DNA from: an uncultured Terrimonas sp.
GTDB taxonomy: Bacteria; Bacteroidota; Bacteroidia; Chitinophagales; Chitinophagaceae
DNA: 5,733 nucleotides
Reading direction: 5' to 3'
NCBI GenBank assembly: GCA_946886925.1
Contig: CAMPJQ010000205.1
Span: 1 to 5,733, forward strand
Shown here in pieces: positions 1-5,733 of the stretch (positions are counted from its first letter, which is position 1; each line of letters begins with the position of its first letter). The translations under genes were made by a program, and so were the position numbers. The notes under the pieces were generated by a model, which saw nothing but the letters and a program-made list of their open reading frames with translations, did no database searches and was not told the DNA's origin.

Positions 1-1833
1 CCCTTCGCCGGTAGCAAGCACAACCTTTGGCGCTTTCATATATTTTACATTTTCTCTCCCAAAATCATTTCCTTTGTCTACAAAACCACTGCTTACGGGT
101 ATTGCTTTTATGTTTTGTGTGTTGCATACATTCATAACCACATTCCACAAATTATTGCCCGAAGCTCCATTTGATGTTTTTAATACAATTATGGATCCTG
201 CTTTAAAATGATTCCCATCCAATTCAAAGTCTTTAACGGAATAACGGAGCTTTATTCCTTTTTGCATAAGTTGAGCCACTGCTTTTGCACTTTGCAAACC
301 TTCCCAGGGAATTACATAACCGTAAGTTTCAACGGGTTTGTTCACAAATGGCTGTGGTTTTGTATATGCACCGGTAAGGCTCACCCTTTCTTTTACGGCA
401 AATGCCTTTAAACCAAATACGTAAGGTAATGCCCATGCCGTAATATCATAAGTAGCAGAATCAACCAGCTTCGATTTGGGTTCAAACAGTACACTTATGA
501 GTGTTGACCGGGGTTGCATGCTGCTGATCACCATATCAGCTTCCGCTATTGTAAATGCTTCTTCCTTGCCGGTGAAATAATTATAGCCTTTAGCATTTCC
601 TTTGGCCGAAGCGTATTGAATATTATTTTTATCAAGCAGTTCCGCTAAGGCCGTTATGCGTTGAGAAGCGCCTTCTTCATTTTTAATTATGTAGGTTTTA
701 TACATGCCGGTACCAGTTGTAACGGCATCACTAAAAAACTTCCTGAATTCTTTGATCAGTCTGCCTGCATTTTGTGAAGCTATTTCAATAGTGCTGAGGG
801 CGGTAGTATAATGATGTGTAATCCTGTCTGCAAGAGTAAGCGTATCGCCTTCGTTTTTATAAACGCCCAGTCCTGAAGCGGGTCCCCCACCCTGCTCATA
901 GGTCATTCCTATGGCGCCGTTATAAATTGGGTAGGTGTCGCCGTAAGAAGGATAATACAAATCAAAAATTTCTTTTGTAAAGAAAAGCCAACCACGGGCA
1001 TCAAAATATTTTGCATTGTTTTTGCCAATGCTCACCTGGAAATCCCGTTGCCATGGCGTAATAAGTTCATGATACGGTTGTGCCGCCGGGGCAAAATAAT
1101 AGGGAGCATTAATGCCTTGTTCGTGGTAATCAACATGTATCTGGGGCAACCATTGCTGGTATAGCTTCATTCTTTGTTGTGATTCAAACTGCGTTTGCCA
1201 GGCCCAATCGCGGTTAAGGTCAAAATTATAATGATTGGTACGTCCTCCCGGCCATGGCTCCTGGTGTTCCCTGGCGTATAAATCAGGGTTATAATTTTTG
1301 CCAACCACACTGTTAAACCAGTTTACATACCGGTCGCGGCCGTCAGGATTAATGCAGGGGTCTATTACAACTATGGTATTTTTCAGCCATTCTTTGGTTC
1401 GGGTATTAGAGGGATTAACCAGTTCATACAAAGTAAGCATGGCTGCTTCGGAAGAAGAGGCTTCATTGCCATGTACATTGTAGCTAAGCCATACAATAAC
1501 CGGTGTATTTTCTACCGCCGCTATTTTATCCTTAGCTGCATTGGCAAGGCGGAGATTATTGTTACGGATATTTTCAAGATTGGTTATATTGTCTTCCGAT
1601 GAAATAAAAGCTGCTATCAGGGGTCGTCCCTCATTGGTTTGCCCGTACGGTTGCAGTTTAACAACAGATGGAAAAGCGGCGGCTACATGATTAAAATAAT
1701 TGATGATCTTAAAATGAGGTGTGTATTGCGTTCCGATCTTATATCCTAAAAATTCACCAGGCAGTTGAACCTGTGCAAAAGCGCATATGTGGCCTGCAAA
1801 AAAAAGAAGTAAGAAAGCTGAACGTTTAATCAT
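1..1833 (-). CDS. M14-family zinc carboxypeptidase, secreted (partial, C-terminus beyond left edge)
   Basis: A secreted metallopeptidase predicted to remove C-terminal residues from peptides in the periplasm or outside the cell. The frame is open from the ATG at 1833 to the window edge (611 residues, no stop), so the C-terminus is missing. Residues 1-20 form a signal peptide with a basic start, a Leu/Phe-rich core and a likely cut after AFA before Gln21. The M14 catalytic set is visible in order: HGNE with zinc ligands His121 and Glu124, NPDGRDR around 162-168, NFDLNRD with the substrate-binding Asn-Arg at 207-208, DYHEQG with the likely third zinc ligand His237, and TYEQGG with the general base Glu313. 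About 300 residues follow the catalytic domain. The last visible residues (KAPKVVLATGEG) resemble the start of the class I glutamine-amidotransferase-like domain that I recall at the C-terminus of some Bacteroidota M14 proteins; that part is inference. The start is chosen because the signal peptide follows it directly. It is transcribed divergently from the gamma-glutamyltranspeptidase gene. The family call is firm; the substrate is unknown. Confidence 0.93.
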   Translation of the reverse strand, partial: MIKRSAFLLLFFAGHICAFAQVQLPGEFLGYKIGTQYTPHFKIINYFNHVAAAFPSVVKLQPYGQTNEGRPLIAAFISSEDNITNLENIRNNNLRLANAAKDKIAAVENTPVIVWLSYNVHGNEASSSEAAMLTLYELVNPSNTRTKEWLKNTIVVIDPCINPDGRDRYVNWFNSVVGKNYNPDLYAREHQEPWPGGRTNHYNFDLNRDWAWQTQFESQQRMKLYQQWLPQIHVDYHEQGINAPYYFAPAAQPYHELITPWQRDFQVSIGKNNAKYFDARGWLFFTKEIFDLYYPSYGDTYPIYNGAIGMTYEQGGGPASGLGVYKNEGDTLTLADRITHHYTTALSTIEIASQNAGRLIKEFRKFFSDAVTTGTGMYKTYIIKNEEGASQRITALAELLDKNNIQYASAKGNAKGYNYFTGKEEAFTIAEADMVISSMQPRSTLISVLFEPKSKLVDSATYDITAWALPYVFGLKAFAVKERVSLTGAYTKPQPFVNKPVETYGYVIPWEGLQSAKAVAQLMQKGIKLRYSVKDFELDGNHFKAGSIIVLKTSNGASGNNLWNVVMNVCNTQNIKAIPVSSGFVDKGNDFGRENVKYMKAPKVVLATGEG

Positions 1834-1943
1834 GGACCATAAATTAATGAAGCAATTTAAGAAACCATCGGGCATTTACCATAGGATTACCGGAACAGTC
1901 CATCAAAATTCTTTTAGTAACTTCCGGCCCTAACAAATTTCAG
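1834..1943. promoter_or_regulatory. Divergent intergenic spacer between the carboxypeptidase and ggt genes
   Basis: This 110-bp AT-rich spacer must hold the 5' ends of both divergent genes. No Shine-Dalgarno sequence precedes either ATG, as is common in Bacteroidota. I could not place a convincing TAnnTTTG-type -7 box for either gene. A 6-bp inverted repeat, CCGGAA at 1890-1895 and TTCCGG at 1922-1927, is separated by 26 bp. It could be an operator or chance. Confidence 0.4.
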
Positions 1944-3677
1944 ATGAAGTATTCCCTCATTTTTCTCCTGGCTTTAGCAGGCATAACGTGCTGTCAAACG
2001 GGCTGCCGCAACCAGGCGGTCAACGCTTCGTTCAATGCTTTTGACTACTCCCTTCAAAAAACAATCAGTTGCACAAATGGGGCGGTAGTTTCGGCGCATC
2101 CTTTGGCCAGCAAAGCGGGTGTTATGATGTTAAAACAGGGCGGTAATGCGGTGGATGCCGCTATCGCCACGCAGCTTGCACTGGCAGTTGTTTACCCGGG
2201 TGCAGGAAATTTAGGTGGCGGAGGGTTTATGGTGGCGCGGCTTAAAGATGGAAAAACAATTGCGTTGGATTACCGCGAAAAGGCGCCTTCTGCGGCAAGC
2301 CGTGATATGTATCTCGACAGTGCAGGCAATCCGGTTATGCGGCTTAGCCAGCATGGTCATTTATCTGCTGGCGTACCGGGCACGGTGGCCGGTTTATTTG
2401 CTTCCATGAAATATGCGTCTCTGCCTTTTCAGAAACTGATACAACCTGCTATTGATCTGGCCGAAAAAGGGTTTGCTATAACAGCGGCTGAGGCTTCGGG
2501 GCTAAATCACACACAGGAAGCATTCAAACAATACAATACTTCTAAAATCATCTTTATAAAACATGAAGGATGGAAGGCTGGTGATACCCTGCTACAAACC
2601 GATCTTTCTGAAACATTAAAACGCATGCGCGATAAAGGTCAAAAAGGCTTTTACGAGGGCGAGACGGCAAGGCTTATTGTTTCAGAAATGAAAAAGGCCA
2701 ATGGTATTATTTCGCTTGATGATCTTAAAAATTACGAAGCAAAAGAACGGAAGCCCGTTGAGTTTACGTATAAAGGACATACGATCATATCAATGCCTTT
2801 GCCAAGCAGCGGCGGCATTATTTTACAGCAATGTTTAAAAATAATAGAGAACAGGGATATAGGGAAAATGGGATTTTTGTCTGCACCTGCCGTGCAATTG
2901 ATGACAGAAGCAGAAAGAAGAGCGTATGCCGACAGGGCCGAATTTATGGGTGATGAAGATTTTGTGAAAGTACCTGTACATACATTAACCAGCGATGCTT
3001 ATTTAACAAAAAGAATGTTGGATTATGTAGCCGGTAAGGCAGGCAACAGTCAATTGGTAAAGCCAGGCAATATAAATCCCGAAAGTGAAGAAACCACTCA
3101 TCTTTCCGTTGCAGATAAATGGGGTAATGTGGTGGCTGTTACTACCACGCTTAACGGTGGTTACGGAAGCAAAACTGTGGTGAGTGGCGCCGGTTTTTTA
3201 CTAAATAATGAAATGGACGATTTTAGTGTGAAGCCCGGCGTGCCGAATATGTACGGGGCTTTAGGAACCGAAGCCAATGCCATTGAACCCAATAAAAGAA
3301 TGCTGAGCTCTATGACGCCAACGATCGTATTAAAAGGCAATGATCCCTATTTAGTAGTAGGTACACCAGGCGGCACTACTATCCCCACCTCTGTATTTCA
3401 AACCATTGTAAATATTATTGATTTCGGGTTAAGCGCTTCCGATGCCGTAAATAAGCCGAAATTCCATCATCAGTGGATGCCTGATGAAATATCTGTTGAA
3501 AAGGATTTTCCTGCAGGGGTAACAGATTCTTTAAAACAAATGGGCTATACCATTAGTACACGGGGAAGTATCGGAAGAACAGAACTGATTAAAATAGAAA
3601 AAAATAAATCGGGTGTAGGCTATACCCTGGAAGCGGTTGCTGACAAAAGAGGAGATGACTCAGCAGAAGGATATTAG
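1944..3677 (+). CDS. ggt: Gamma-glutamyltranspeptidase (glutathione hydrolase) precursor
   Basis: An Ntn-hydrolase that cleaves the gamma-glutamyl bond of glutathione and related compounds and transfers the group to water or amino acids, acting outside the cytoplasm. The 577-residue length is normal for the family. In this family the precursor cuts itself before the catalytic threonine; here that is Thr384, in EETTHLSV, giving a large subunit up to 383 and a small subunit from 384. Key positions line up with the E. coli enzyme at a constant offset of 7: Thr402, Asn404, Asp426 (in MDDFS), Ser455-Ser456 (KRMLSSMTP) and Gly476-Gly477 (GTPGG). The glutamine of E. coli (430) is Glu423 here. Arg111 in DYREKAP should bind the substrate carboxylate. 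A lid loop (PGVPNMYG, 431-438) is present, as in E. coli. Residues 1-15 are a hydrophobic export signal followed by Cys16, Cys17 and Cys21. A lipoprotein is possible, but no lipobox is canonical (QTGC at 18-21 has a poor -3 residue). The start is chosen because the signal follows it directly. No strong ribosome-binding site is seen. All catalytic residues are intact. Confidence 0.96.
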   Translation: MKYSLIFLLALAGITCCQTGCRNQAVNASFNAFDYSLQKTISCTNGAVVSAHPLASKAGVMMLKQGGNAVDAAIATQLALAVVYPGAGNLGGGGFMVARLKDGKTIALDYREKAPSAASRDMYLDSAGNPVMRLSQHGHLSAGVPGTVAGLFASMKYASLPFQKLIQPAIDLAEKGFAITAAEASGLNHTQEAFKQYNTSKIIFIKHEGWKAGDTLLQTDLSETLKRMRDKGQKGFYEGETARLIVSEMKKANGIISLDDLKNYEAKERKPVEFTYKGHTIISMPLPSSGGIILQQCLKIIENRDIGKMGFLSAPAVQLMTEAERRAYADRAEFMGDEDFVKVPVHTLTSDAYLTKRMLDYVAGKAGNSQLVKPGNINPESEETTHLSVADKWGNVVAVTTTLNGGYGSKTVVSGAGFLLNNEMDDFSVKPGVPNMYGALGTEANAIEPNKRMLSSMTPTIVLKGNDPYLVVGTPGGTTIPTSVFQTIVNIIDFGLSASDAVNKPKFHHQWMPDEISVEKDFPAGVTDSLKQMGYTISTRGSIGRTELIKIEKNKSGVGYTLEAVADKRGDDSAEGY

Positions 3678-3762
3678 AAGTATAAAATTGAAAAAAAGCG
3701 AGGTTTCGAACGATATTCTAAAACAGGTTTCAACCCCTTTAAAAACAGCAAAGGGTTATGGA

Positions 3763-3816
3763 GAGCCATAGGCTCATTGCCATTATGAGCCTTGCCGAAA
3801 GCAAAATGCTGAGCCT
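3763..3816. repeat. Overlapping, mutually exclusive inverted repeats (AGGCTCA/TGAGCCT)
   Basis: GAGCC at 3763-3767 can pair with GGCTC at 3771-3775 across a 3-nt loop. The same GGCTC segment is also part of AGGCTCAT (3770-3777), which pairs perfectly with ATGAGCCT (3785-3792) across 7 nt. A second TGAGCCT at 3810-3816 offers a third partner. One central strand therefore has three possible complements. The matches are directly visible; any switching or protein binding is inference. Confidence 0.55.
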
Positions 3817-3829
3817 GCGGACCTTCTCA

Positions 3830-3880
3830 AATTTAATGCGTTTGCACCAACGACGAAGGCGTACAGCGGTGTATTAAATT
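3830..3880. repeat. 8-bp inverted repeat enclosing a shorter CACC/GGTG pair
   Basis: AATTTAAT (3830-3837) is perfectly complementary to ATTAAATT (3873-3880). Inside it, CACC (3845-3848) can pair with GGTG (3868-3871). The two stems could stack into one imperfect stem-loop with an asymmetric internal loop. The outer arms are pure A/T, so chance is a real alternative. Confidence 0.35.
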
Positions 3881-3886
3881 AAAATG

Positions 3887-3899
3887 ATGTAATTTACAT
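3887..3899. promoter_or_regulatory. Palindrome upstream of the small gene, possible operator or promoter element
   Basis: ATGTAA-T-TTACAT is a perfect 6-bp palindrome with a one-base centre, ending 22 bp before the ATG at 3922. It includes TAATTTAC, which differs by one base from the Bacteroidota -7 consensus TAnnTTTG, but no -33 TTG lies at the proper distance. A dimeric repressor site, for example autoregulation by the downstream pair, is possible but unproven. Confidence 0.3.
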
Positions 3900-3921
3900 T
3901 GAGTTAATCTGTTTATTACAA

Positions 3922-4146
3922 ATGGCAGCCGCTAAGAAATATAAATATACCGATCCGGAACCTAATATCCTGGAAGAACCTGCCGAAAGCTATAATGTAA
4001 AACCTCCGCAGGAAAAGGGTTTTGTTTTTGAATCGGAAGACGACCGGCTCATAACAGATGCCACCAGGCCGGCTATTGAAAAGTTACAACTCTTCACGCA
4101 AATGCTGCGCAGAAACAGCATGTTCAACGAACTCAGGCGTAAATAA
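3922..4146 (+). CDS. Small hypothetical protein, 74 aa, partner of the broken nucleotidyltransferase gene
   Basis: I do not recognise this protein with certainty. It is highly charged with no signal peptide or membrane segment, so it is probably cytoplasmic. The N-terminal half is Lys/Tyr/Pro/Glu-rich and probably disordered. The C-terminal part (about 43-74) looks like one or two amphipathic helices with the pattern RPAIEKLQLFTQMLRRN and a basic end (ELRRK). It is followed after 26 bp, on the same strand, by a nucleotidyltransferase-fold gene, so the two are probably co-transcribed. Small charged proteins directly upstream of such enzymes are often their antitoxin or partner; that role here is inferred from position only. 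The ATG at 3922 is the first in the frame. It has no Shine-Dalgarno sequence but sits in an A/T-rich leader. The reading frame is undamaged, unlike its neighbour. Confidence 0.75.
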   Translation: MAAAKKYKYTDPEPNILEEPAESYNVKPPQEKGFVFESEDDRLITDATRPAIEKLQLFTQMLRRNSMFNELRRK

Positions 4147-4172
4147 TATTCTTACCAAGAGCCGACTACCAT

Positions 4173-4643
4173 ATGGACGTAATGGATGAAGCTTTGCTGG
4201 ATTTTTGGAGAAAACTCAATGAGCACCATGTTAAATTTATTATGGTTGGAGGTTTGGCTACCCGTTTTCATGGCTACAATCGCACAACCGATGATTGTAT
4301 CTGTGGATCGAAGACAGTTTAGAAAACAGGCGAAATTTACGGAAGGCGTTTGCGGCATTGAAGTATGGAGATTTTCCTGCCATTGAAACCATGCCTTTTG
4401 TGCCGGGATGGACGAGTTCATGCCGCCGGAATTGTGCTTGACATTATGACCACGATGAAGGGACTTGAAGAAATGTCATTTAATGATTGTTATCAAAAAG
4501 CTGAAACAGCAAATATTGAAGATGTGCAGATACGCTTTCTTCACATTAATCATCTAATACTGAATAAAAAAGCAGTTAATCGTACCAAAGACAAGGTAGA
4601 CGTTGAATATCTTGAAAAGATAAAAAACCTCTTAAACAAATAA
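4173..4643 (+). pseudogene. Nucleotidyltransferase-fold protein (AbiEii/MNT-like), disrupted by two frameshifts
   Basis: The gene reads in three pieces. The first frame (ATG 4173) gives 41 good residues, including VGGLATRFHGYNRTTDD, the typical GG and RxTxD region of the polymerase-beta nucleotidyltransferase fold, then falls out of frame and stops at TAG 4320-4322. From about 4298 the protein continues in the -1 frame (YLWIEDSLENRRNLRKAF, then MPFVPGWTS) until about 4417. It then returns to the first frame (HAAGIVLDIMTTMKGLE, FLHINHLILNKKA, RTKDKVDVEYLE) and ends at TAA 4641-4643. The rebuilt length is about 156 residues, normal for small Bacteroidota members. The catalytic motif should read DD-L-D-LW. 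The first shift (loss of about one base at 4296-4298) lies inside it, and the second catalytic Asp now reads Tyr (TAT). In intact relatives the enzyme transfers a nucleotide or AMP to a partner or RNA, often in toxin-antitoxin pairs. Sequencing error could explain the shifts, but the added Asp-to-Tyr change favours true decay. Confidence 0.82.
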
Positions 4644-4695
4644 GGGAGTATGAAACCTGCTATTTTCATAAAAGAGCGTTTAAGCCTTACAGTAT

Positions 4696-5529
4696 TTACT
4701 CCAATACAGCATCCTGCCGGTAAATGTTGAGTTCTGCAAGCTTTTTCAGGGGATCCATCATATAAGTAAGCAAACTGTTGTCTTCCTGCAATTCTACTAT
4801 CCTGAATCCATGATATGCGGTACCCCAGCTTCCACCAAAATGCCCGTCAAATAGAAAAGGTATATTGCCCAAAAATTTTATTCCATCCTGGTCGTGATCG
4901 TGACCGTTAAATACAGCTCTTACATTTTTAGTACTCAAAAGCAACTCTTGAAAAGATGGACAATTAACTGCATGCTTGGTCCATTTCACAGGGGTGATAT
5001 GGAGAAAGATAAAAATATTCCTGGCCGCTTTGTATTGTTCCAATTTTGCTGCAAACCAATCCTGATCGGGACATAAATATTTCCCCTTTTCATCGGCCGT
5101 GGTACCCAGCAATAACACGTTATCCCCCAAAACCACATCATGATTAATATCCATTTGCCAGGTTTGACTCCATGCCTCCCTGCTTACCATGTCATGATTT
5201 CCTTTAGTAACATATACAGGCATCCGGCATTGTTTAATCGCTTCCGCAGCAGGCTGCAGAAAGGCAGGATCATTATGGATGATATCTCCGTTAAACACGC
5301 AAAAATCAATTGGACTCGCTGAATTAAAACTATTGAGGGCATTTGTGATGGCAGAAGAATAGGTTTCAAAAGGAGTATTCTTTTCACCATAATGTCCATC
5401 GGAGGTCACCGCAAAGCGCAATAGACTTTTCTTACGAATATCTGCAGCTTTTGCCGGACCAACAATTCCGTTCGACATCAGCAATAGCATTGAGGCTGAT
5501 ATATTTTGTACAAATTTTCTTCTTTTCAT
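4696..5529 (-). CDS. Calcineurin-like metallophosphoesterase, exported, twin-arginine-like signal
   Basis: A dinuclear-metal phosphoesterase of the calcineurin-like superfamily, likely periplasmic; the substrate cannot be told. Counted from the ATG at 5529 it has 277 residues, and all five metal-binding blocks are present: SDGH (Asp44, His46), NGDI (Asp82), GNHD (Asn111, His112), LHITP (His177) and GHDHD (His210, His212). The start MKRRKFVQ followed by a hydrophobic stretch and a likely AxA cut near PAKA (25-28) is a Tat-type signal, which suits a protein exported folded with its metals. The frame stays open upstream to an ATG at 5625, but that would add 32 residues before the signal and place the terminator hairpin at 5582-5612 inside the gene, so 5529 is preferred. 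It converges on the nucleotidyltransferase pseudogene with a 52-bp gap. The overall pattern resembles the CpdA/purple acid phosphatase-like group, but the motifs alone do not fix the subgroup. Confidence 0.9.
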   Translation of the reverse strand: MKRRKFVQNISASMLLLMSNGIVGPAKAADIRKKSLLRFAVTSDGHYGEKNTPFETYSSAITNALNSFNSASPIDFCVFNGDIIHNDPAFLQPAAEAIKQCRMPVYVTKGNHDMVSREAWSQTWQMDINHDVVLGDNVLLLGTTADEKGKYLCPDQDWFAAKLEQYKAARNIFIFLHITPVKWTKHAVNCPSFQELLLSTKNVRAVFNGHDHDQDGIKFLGNIPFLFDGHFGGSWGTAYHGFRIVELQEDNSLLTYMMDPLKKLAELNIYRQDAVLE

Positions 5530-5547
5530 AACCGGCACAATATAAAA

Positions 5548-5581
5548 CAAAACATATTTTGCTGTATTAATAAAATAACAA
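5548..5581 (-). promoter_or_regulatory. Candidate Bacteroidota-type promoter for the metallophosphoesterase gene
   Basis: Read on the minus strand, TTG (5579-5581) is followed after 22 bp by TATGTTTTG (5548-5556). This resembles the -33 TTG and -7 TAnnTTTG elements of the Bacteroidota primary sigma factor, but with one extra T and slightly long spacing. It would start transcription some 10-15 bp before the ATG at 5529, giving a very short leader. The region is AT-rich, so a chance match is possible. Confidence 0.3.
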
Positions 5582-5612
5582 CACCTATGACTATACGAAA
5601 CAGCCATAGGTG
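5567..5612 (-). terminator. Intrinsic terminator of the right-edge gene
   Basis: CACCTATG (5605-5612 read on minus) pairs perfectly with CATAGGTG (5582-5589) around a 15-nt loop. On the minus strand the stem is followed by the T-rich run TTGTTATTTTATT. It begins 22 bp after the stop codon of the gene entering from the right edge. On the plus strand only A's follow the stem, so it should work in the minus direction alone. Confidence 0.62.
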
Positions 5613-5634
5613 AACAAAAAAACATTGTATAGTT

Positions 5635-5733
5635 TTACGATCCGAACATTCCTTTTACTTTATCCATTAAACCGCCACTACCGTTTCCGCCTTTATTAAA
5701 TACTGTTAATAAGTCCTGCATATCGGTATCGCC
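5635..5733 (-). CDS. C-terminal end of a glycine-rich protein, probably DUF937-like (partial)
   Basis: Only the last 32 residues and the TAA stop (5635-5637) lie in the window. They read GDTDMQDLLTVFNKGG, then NGSGGLMDKVKGMFGS. The GDTDxQDL piece looks like the end of an EF-hand or dockerin-like calcium loop. The Gly-rich linker followed by a short amphipathic GGLMDKVKGMF tail matches what I recall at the C-terminus of Bacteroidota DUF937-type proteins. This family guess rests on recall of a short tail and is tentative. A hairpin terminator follows, so this gene is not read through into the metallophosphoesterase gene by design. Confidence 0.6.
   Translation of the reverse strand, partial: GDTDMQDLLTVFNKGGNGSGGLMDKVKGMFGS

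Larger units (their letters stand above)
3678..3921. other. Non-coding gap between ggt and the small gene, rich in inverted repeats
   Basis: This 244-bp stretch has no credible reading frame on either strand. It contains a 6-bp hairpin (CCCTTT 3735-3740 with AAAGGG 3750-3755), a set of competing GAGCC/GGCTC stems (3763-3816), a wider 8-bp inverted repeat (3830-3837 with 3873-3880) and a short palindrome at 3887-3899. None of the stems is followed by a T-run, so a classical intrinsic terminator for ggt is not evident. It may be an intergenic repeat element, a small RNA or a leader of the downstream gene; the sequence alone does not decide. Confidence 0.5.

Noticed and set aside
208..1483. Short plus-strand open frames at 208-411 and 1298-1483
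   Set aside because: Both are antisense shadows of the M14 carboxypeptidase gene, whose minus frame is continuous and carries all catalytic residues.
3735..3755. CCCTTT/AAAGGG hairpin as the ggt terminator
   Set aside because: It is followed by GTTATGG, not a T-tract, so an intrinsic terminator cannot be supported; it is kept only as part of the structured gap.
3805..3882. Possible short coding remnant reading as KFNAFAPTTKAYSGVLN
   Set aside because: The frame is closed by a stop at 3769, has no start codon, and shows no family resemblance I can name; the inverted repeats explain the stretch better.
4290..4420. Programmed ribosomal frameshifting in the nucleotidyltransferase gene
   Set aside because: No X-XXY-YYZ slippery heptamer or adjacent pseudoknot is seen at either switch point, two opposite shifts would be needed, and the catalytic Asp is also changed. 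Decay or sequencing error is simpler.
4152..4421. 89-codon open frame on the minus strand
   Set aside because: It lies antisense to the nucleotidyltransferase pseudogene, whose plus-strand translation in shifted frames gives clear family motifs. The minus translation shows no recognisable domain.
4649..4670. 7-bp hairpin TATGAAA/TTTCATA between the convergent genes
   Set aside because: The stem is AT-rich and weak, with no proper T-run on either strand; it is not convincing as a bidirectional terminator.
5184..5399. 71-codon minus-strand open frame
   Set aside because: It is out of frame within the metallophosphoesterase gene, whose own frame carries the metal-binding motifs.
5530..5625. 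N-terminal extension of the metallophosphoesterase starting at 5625
   Set aside because: The extra 32 residues precede a typical twin-arginine-like signal, contain the terminator hairpin of the neighbouring gene, and do not look like protein of this family.

Overview
The window looks like chromosomal DNA from a Bacteroidota bacterium, probably of the Chitinophagaceae/Sphingobacteriales type. This is inferred from moderate-to-low GC (judged by eye), start codons without Shine-Dalgarno sequences, the protein families present and a Bacteroidota-style promoter candidate. No RNA gene, transposase, integrase or CRISPR array was seen.

Layout. Positions 1-1833 (minus strand, running off the left edge) carry most of a secreted M14-family zinc carboxypeptidase. 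A 110-bp divergent spacer separates it from a complete gamma-glutamyltranspeptidase gene on the plus strand (1944-3677). A 244-bp non-coding gap (3678-3921) follows, holding several inverted repeats that overlap and exclude one another; they do not look like a simple terminator. Next come a small intact gene of unknown function (3922-4146) and, 26 bp later on the same strand, a nucleotidyltransferase-fold gene (4173-4643). That gene is broken by two opposite frameshifts, the first inside its catalytic motif. The right part is on the minus strand. The last 32 codons of a glycine-rich protein enter from the right edge (5635-5733) and are followed by a hairpin terminator. After that comes a complete metallophosphoesterase with a twin-arginine-like signal (4696-5529), which converges on the broken nucleotidyltransferase gene.

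How the genes relate. The carboxypeptidase, the transpeptidase and the phosphoesterase all carry export signals. They fit a periplasmic or outer-surface role in breaking down peptides, gamma-glutamyl compounds and phosphoesters, but they are not one operon. The small gene and the broken nucleotidyltransferase form a two-gene unit resembling a toxin-antitoxin or abortive-infection type pair. This is the most interesting part of the window: the putative enzyme is disabled while its small neighbour is intact. No complete novel system is demonstrated here.
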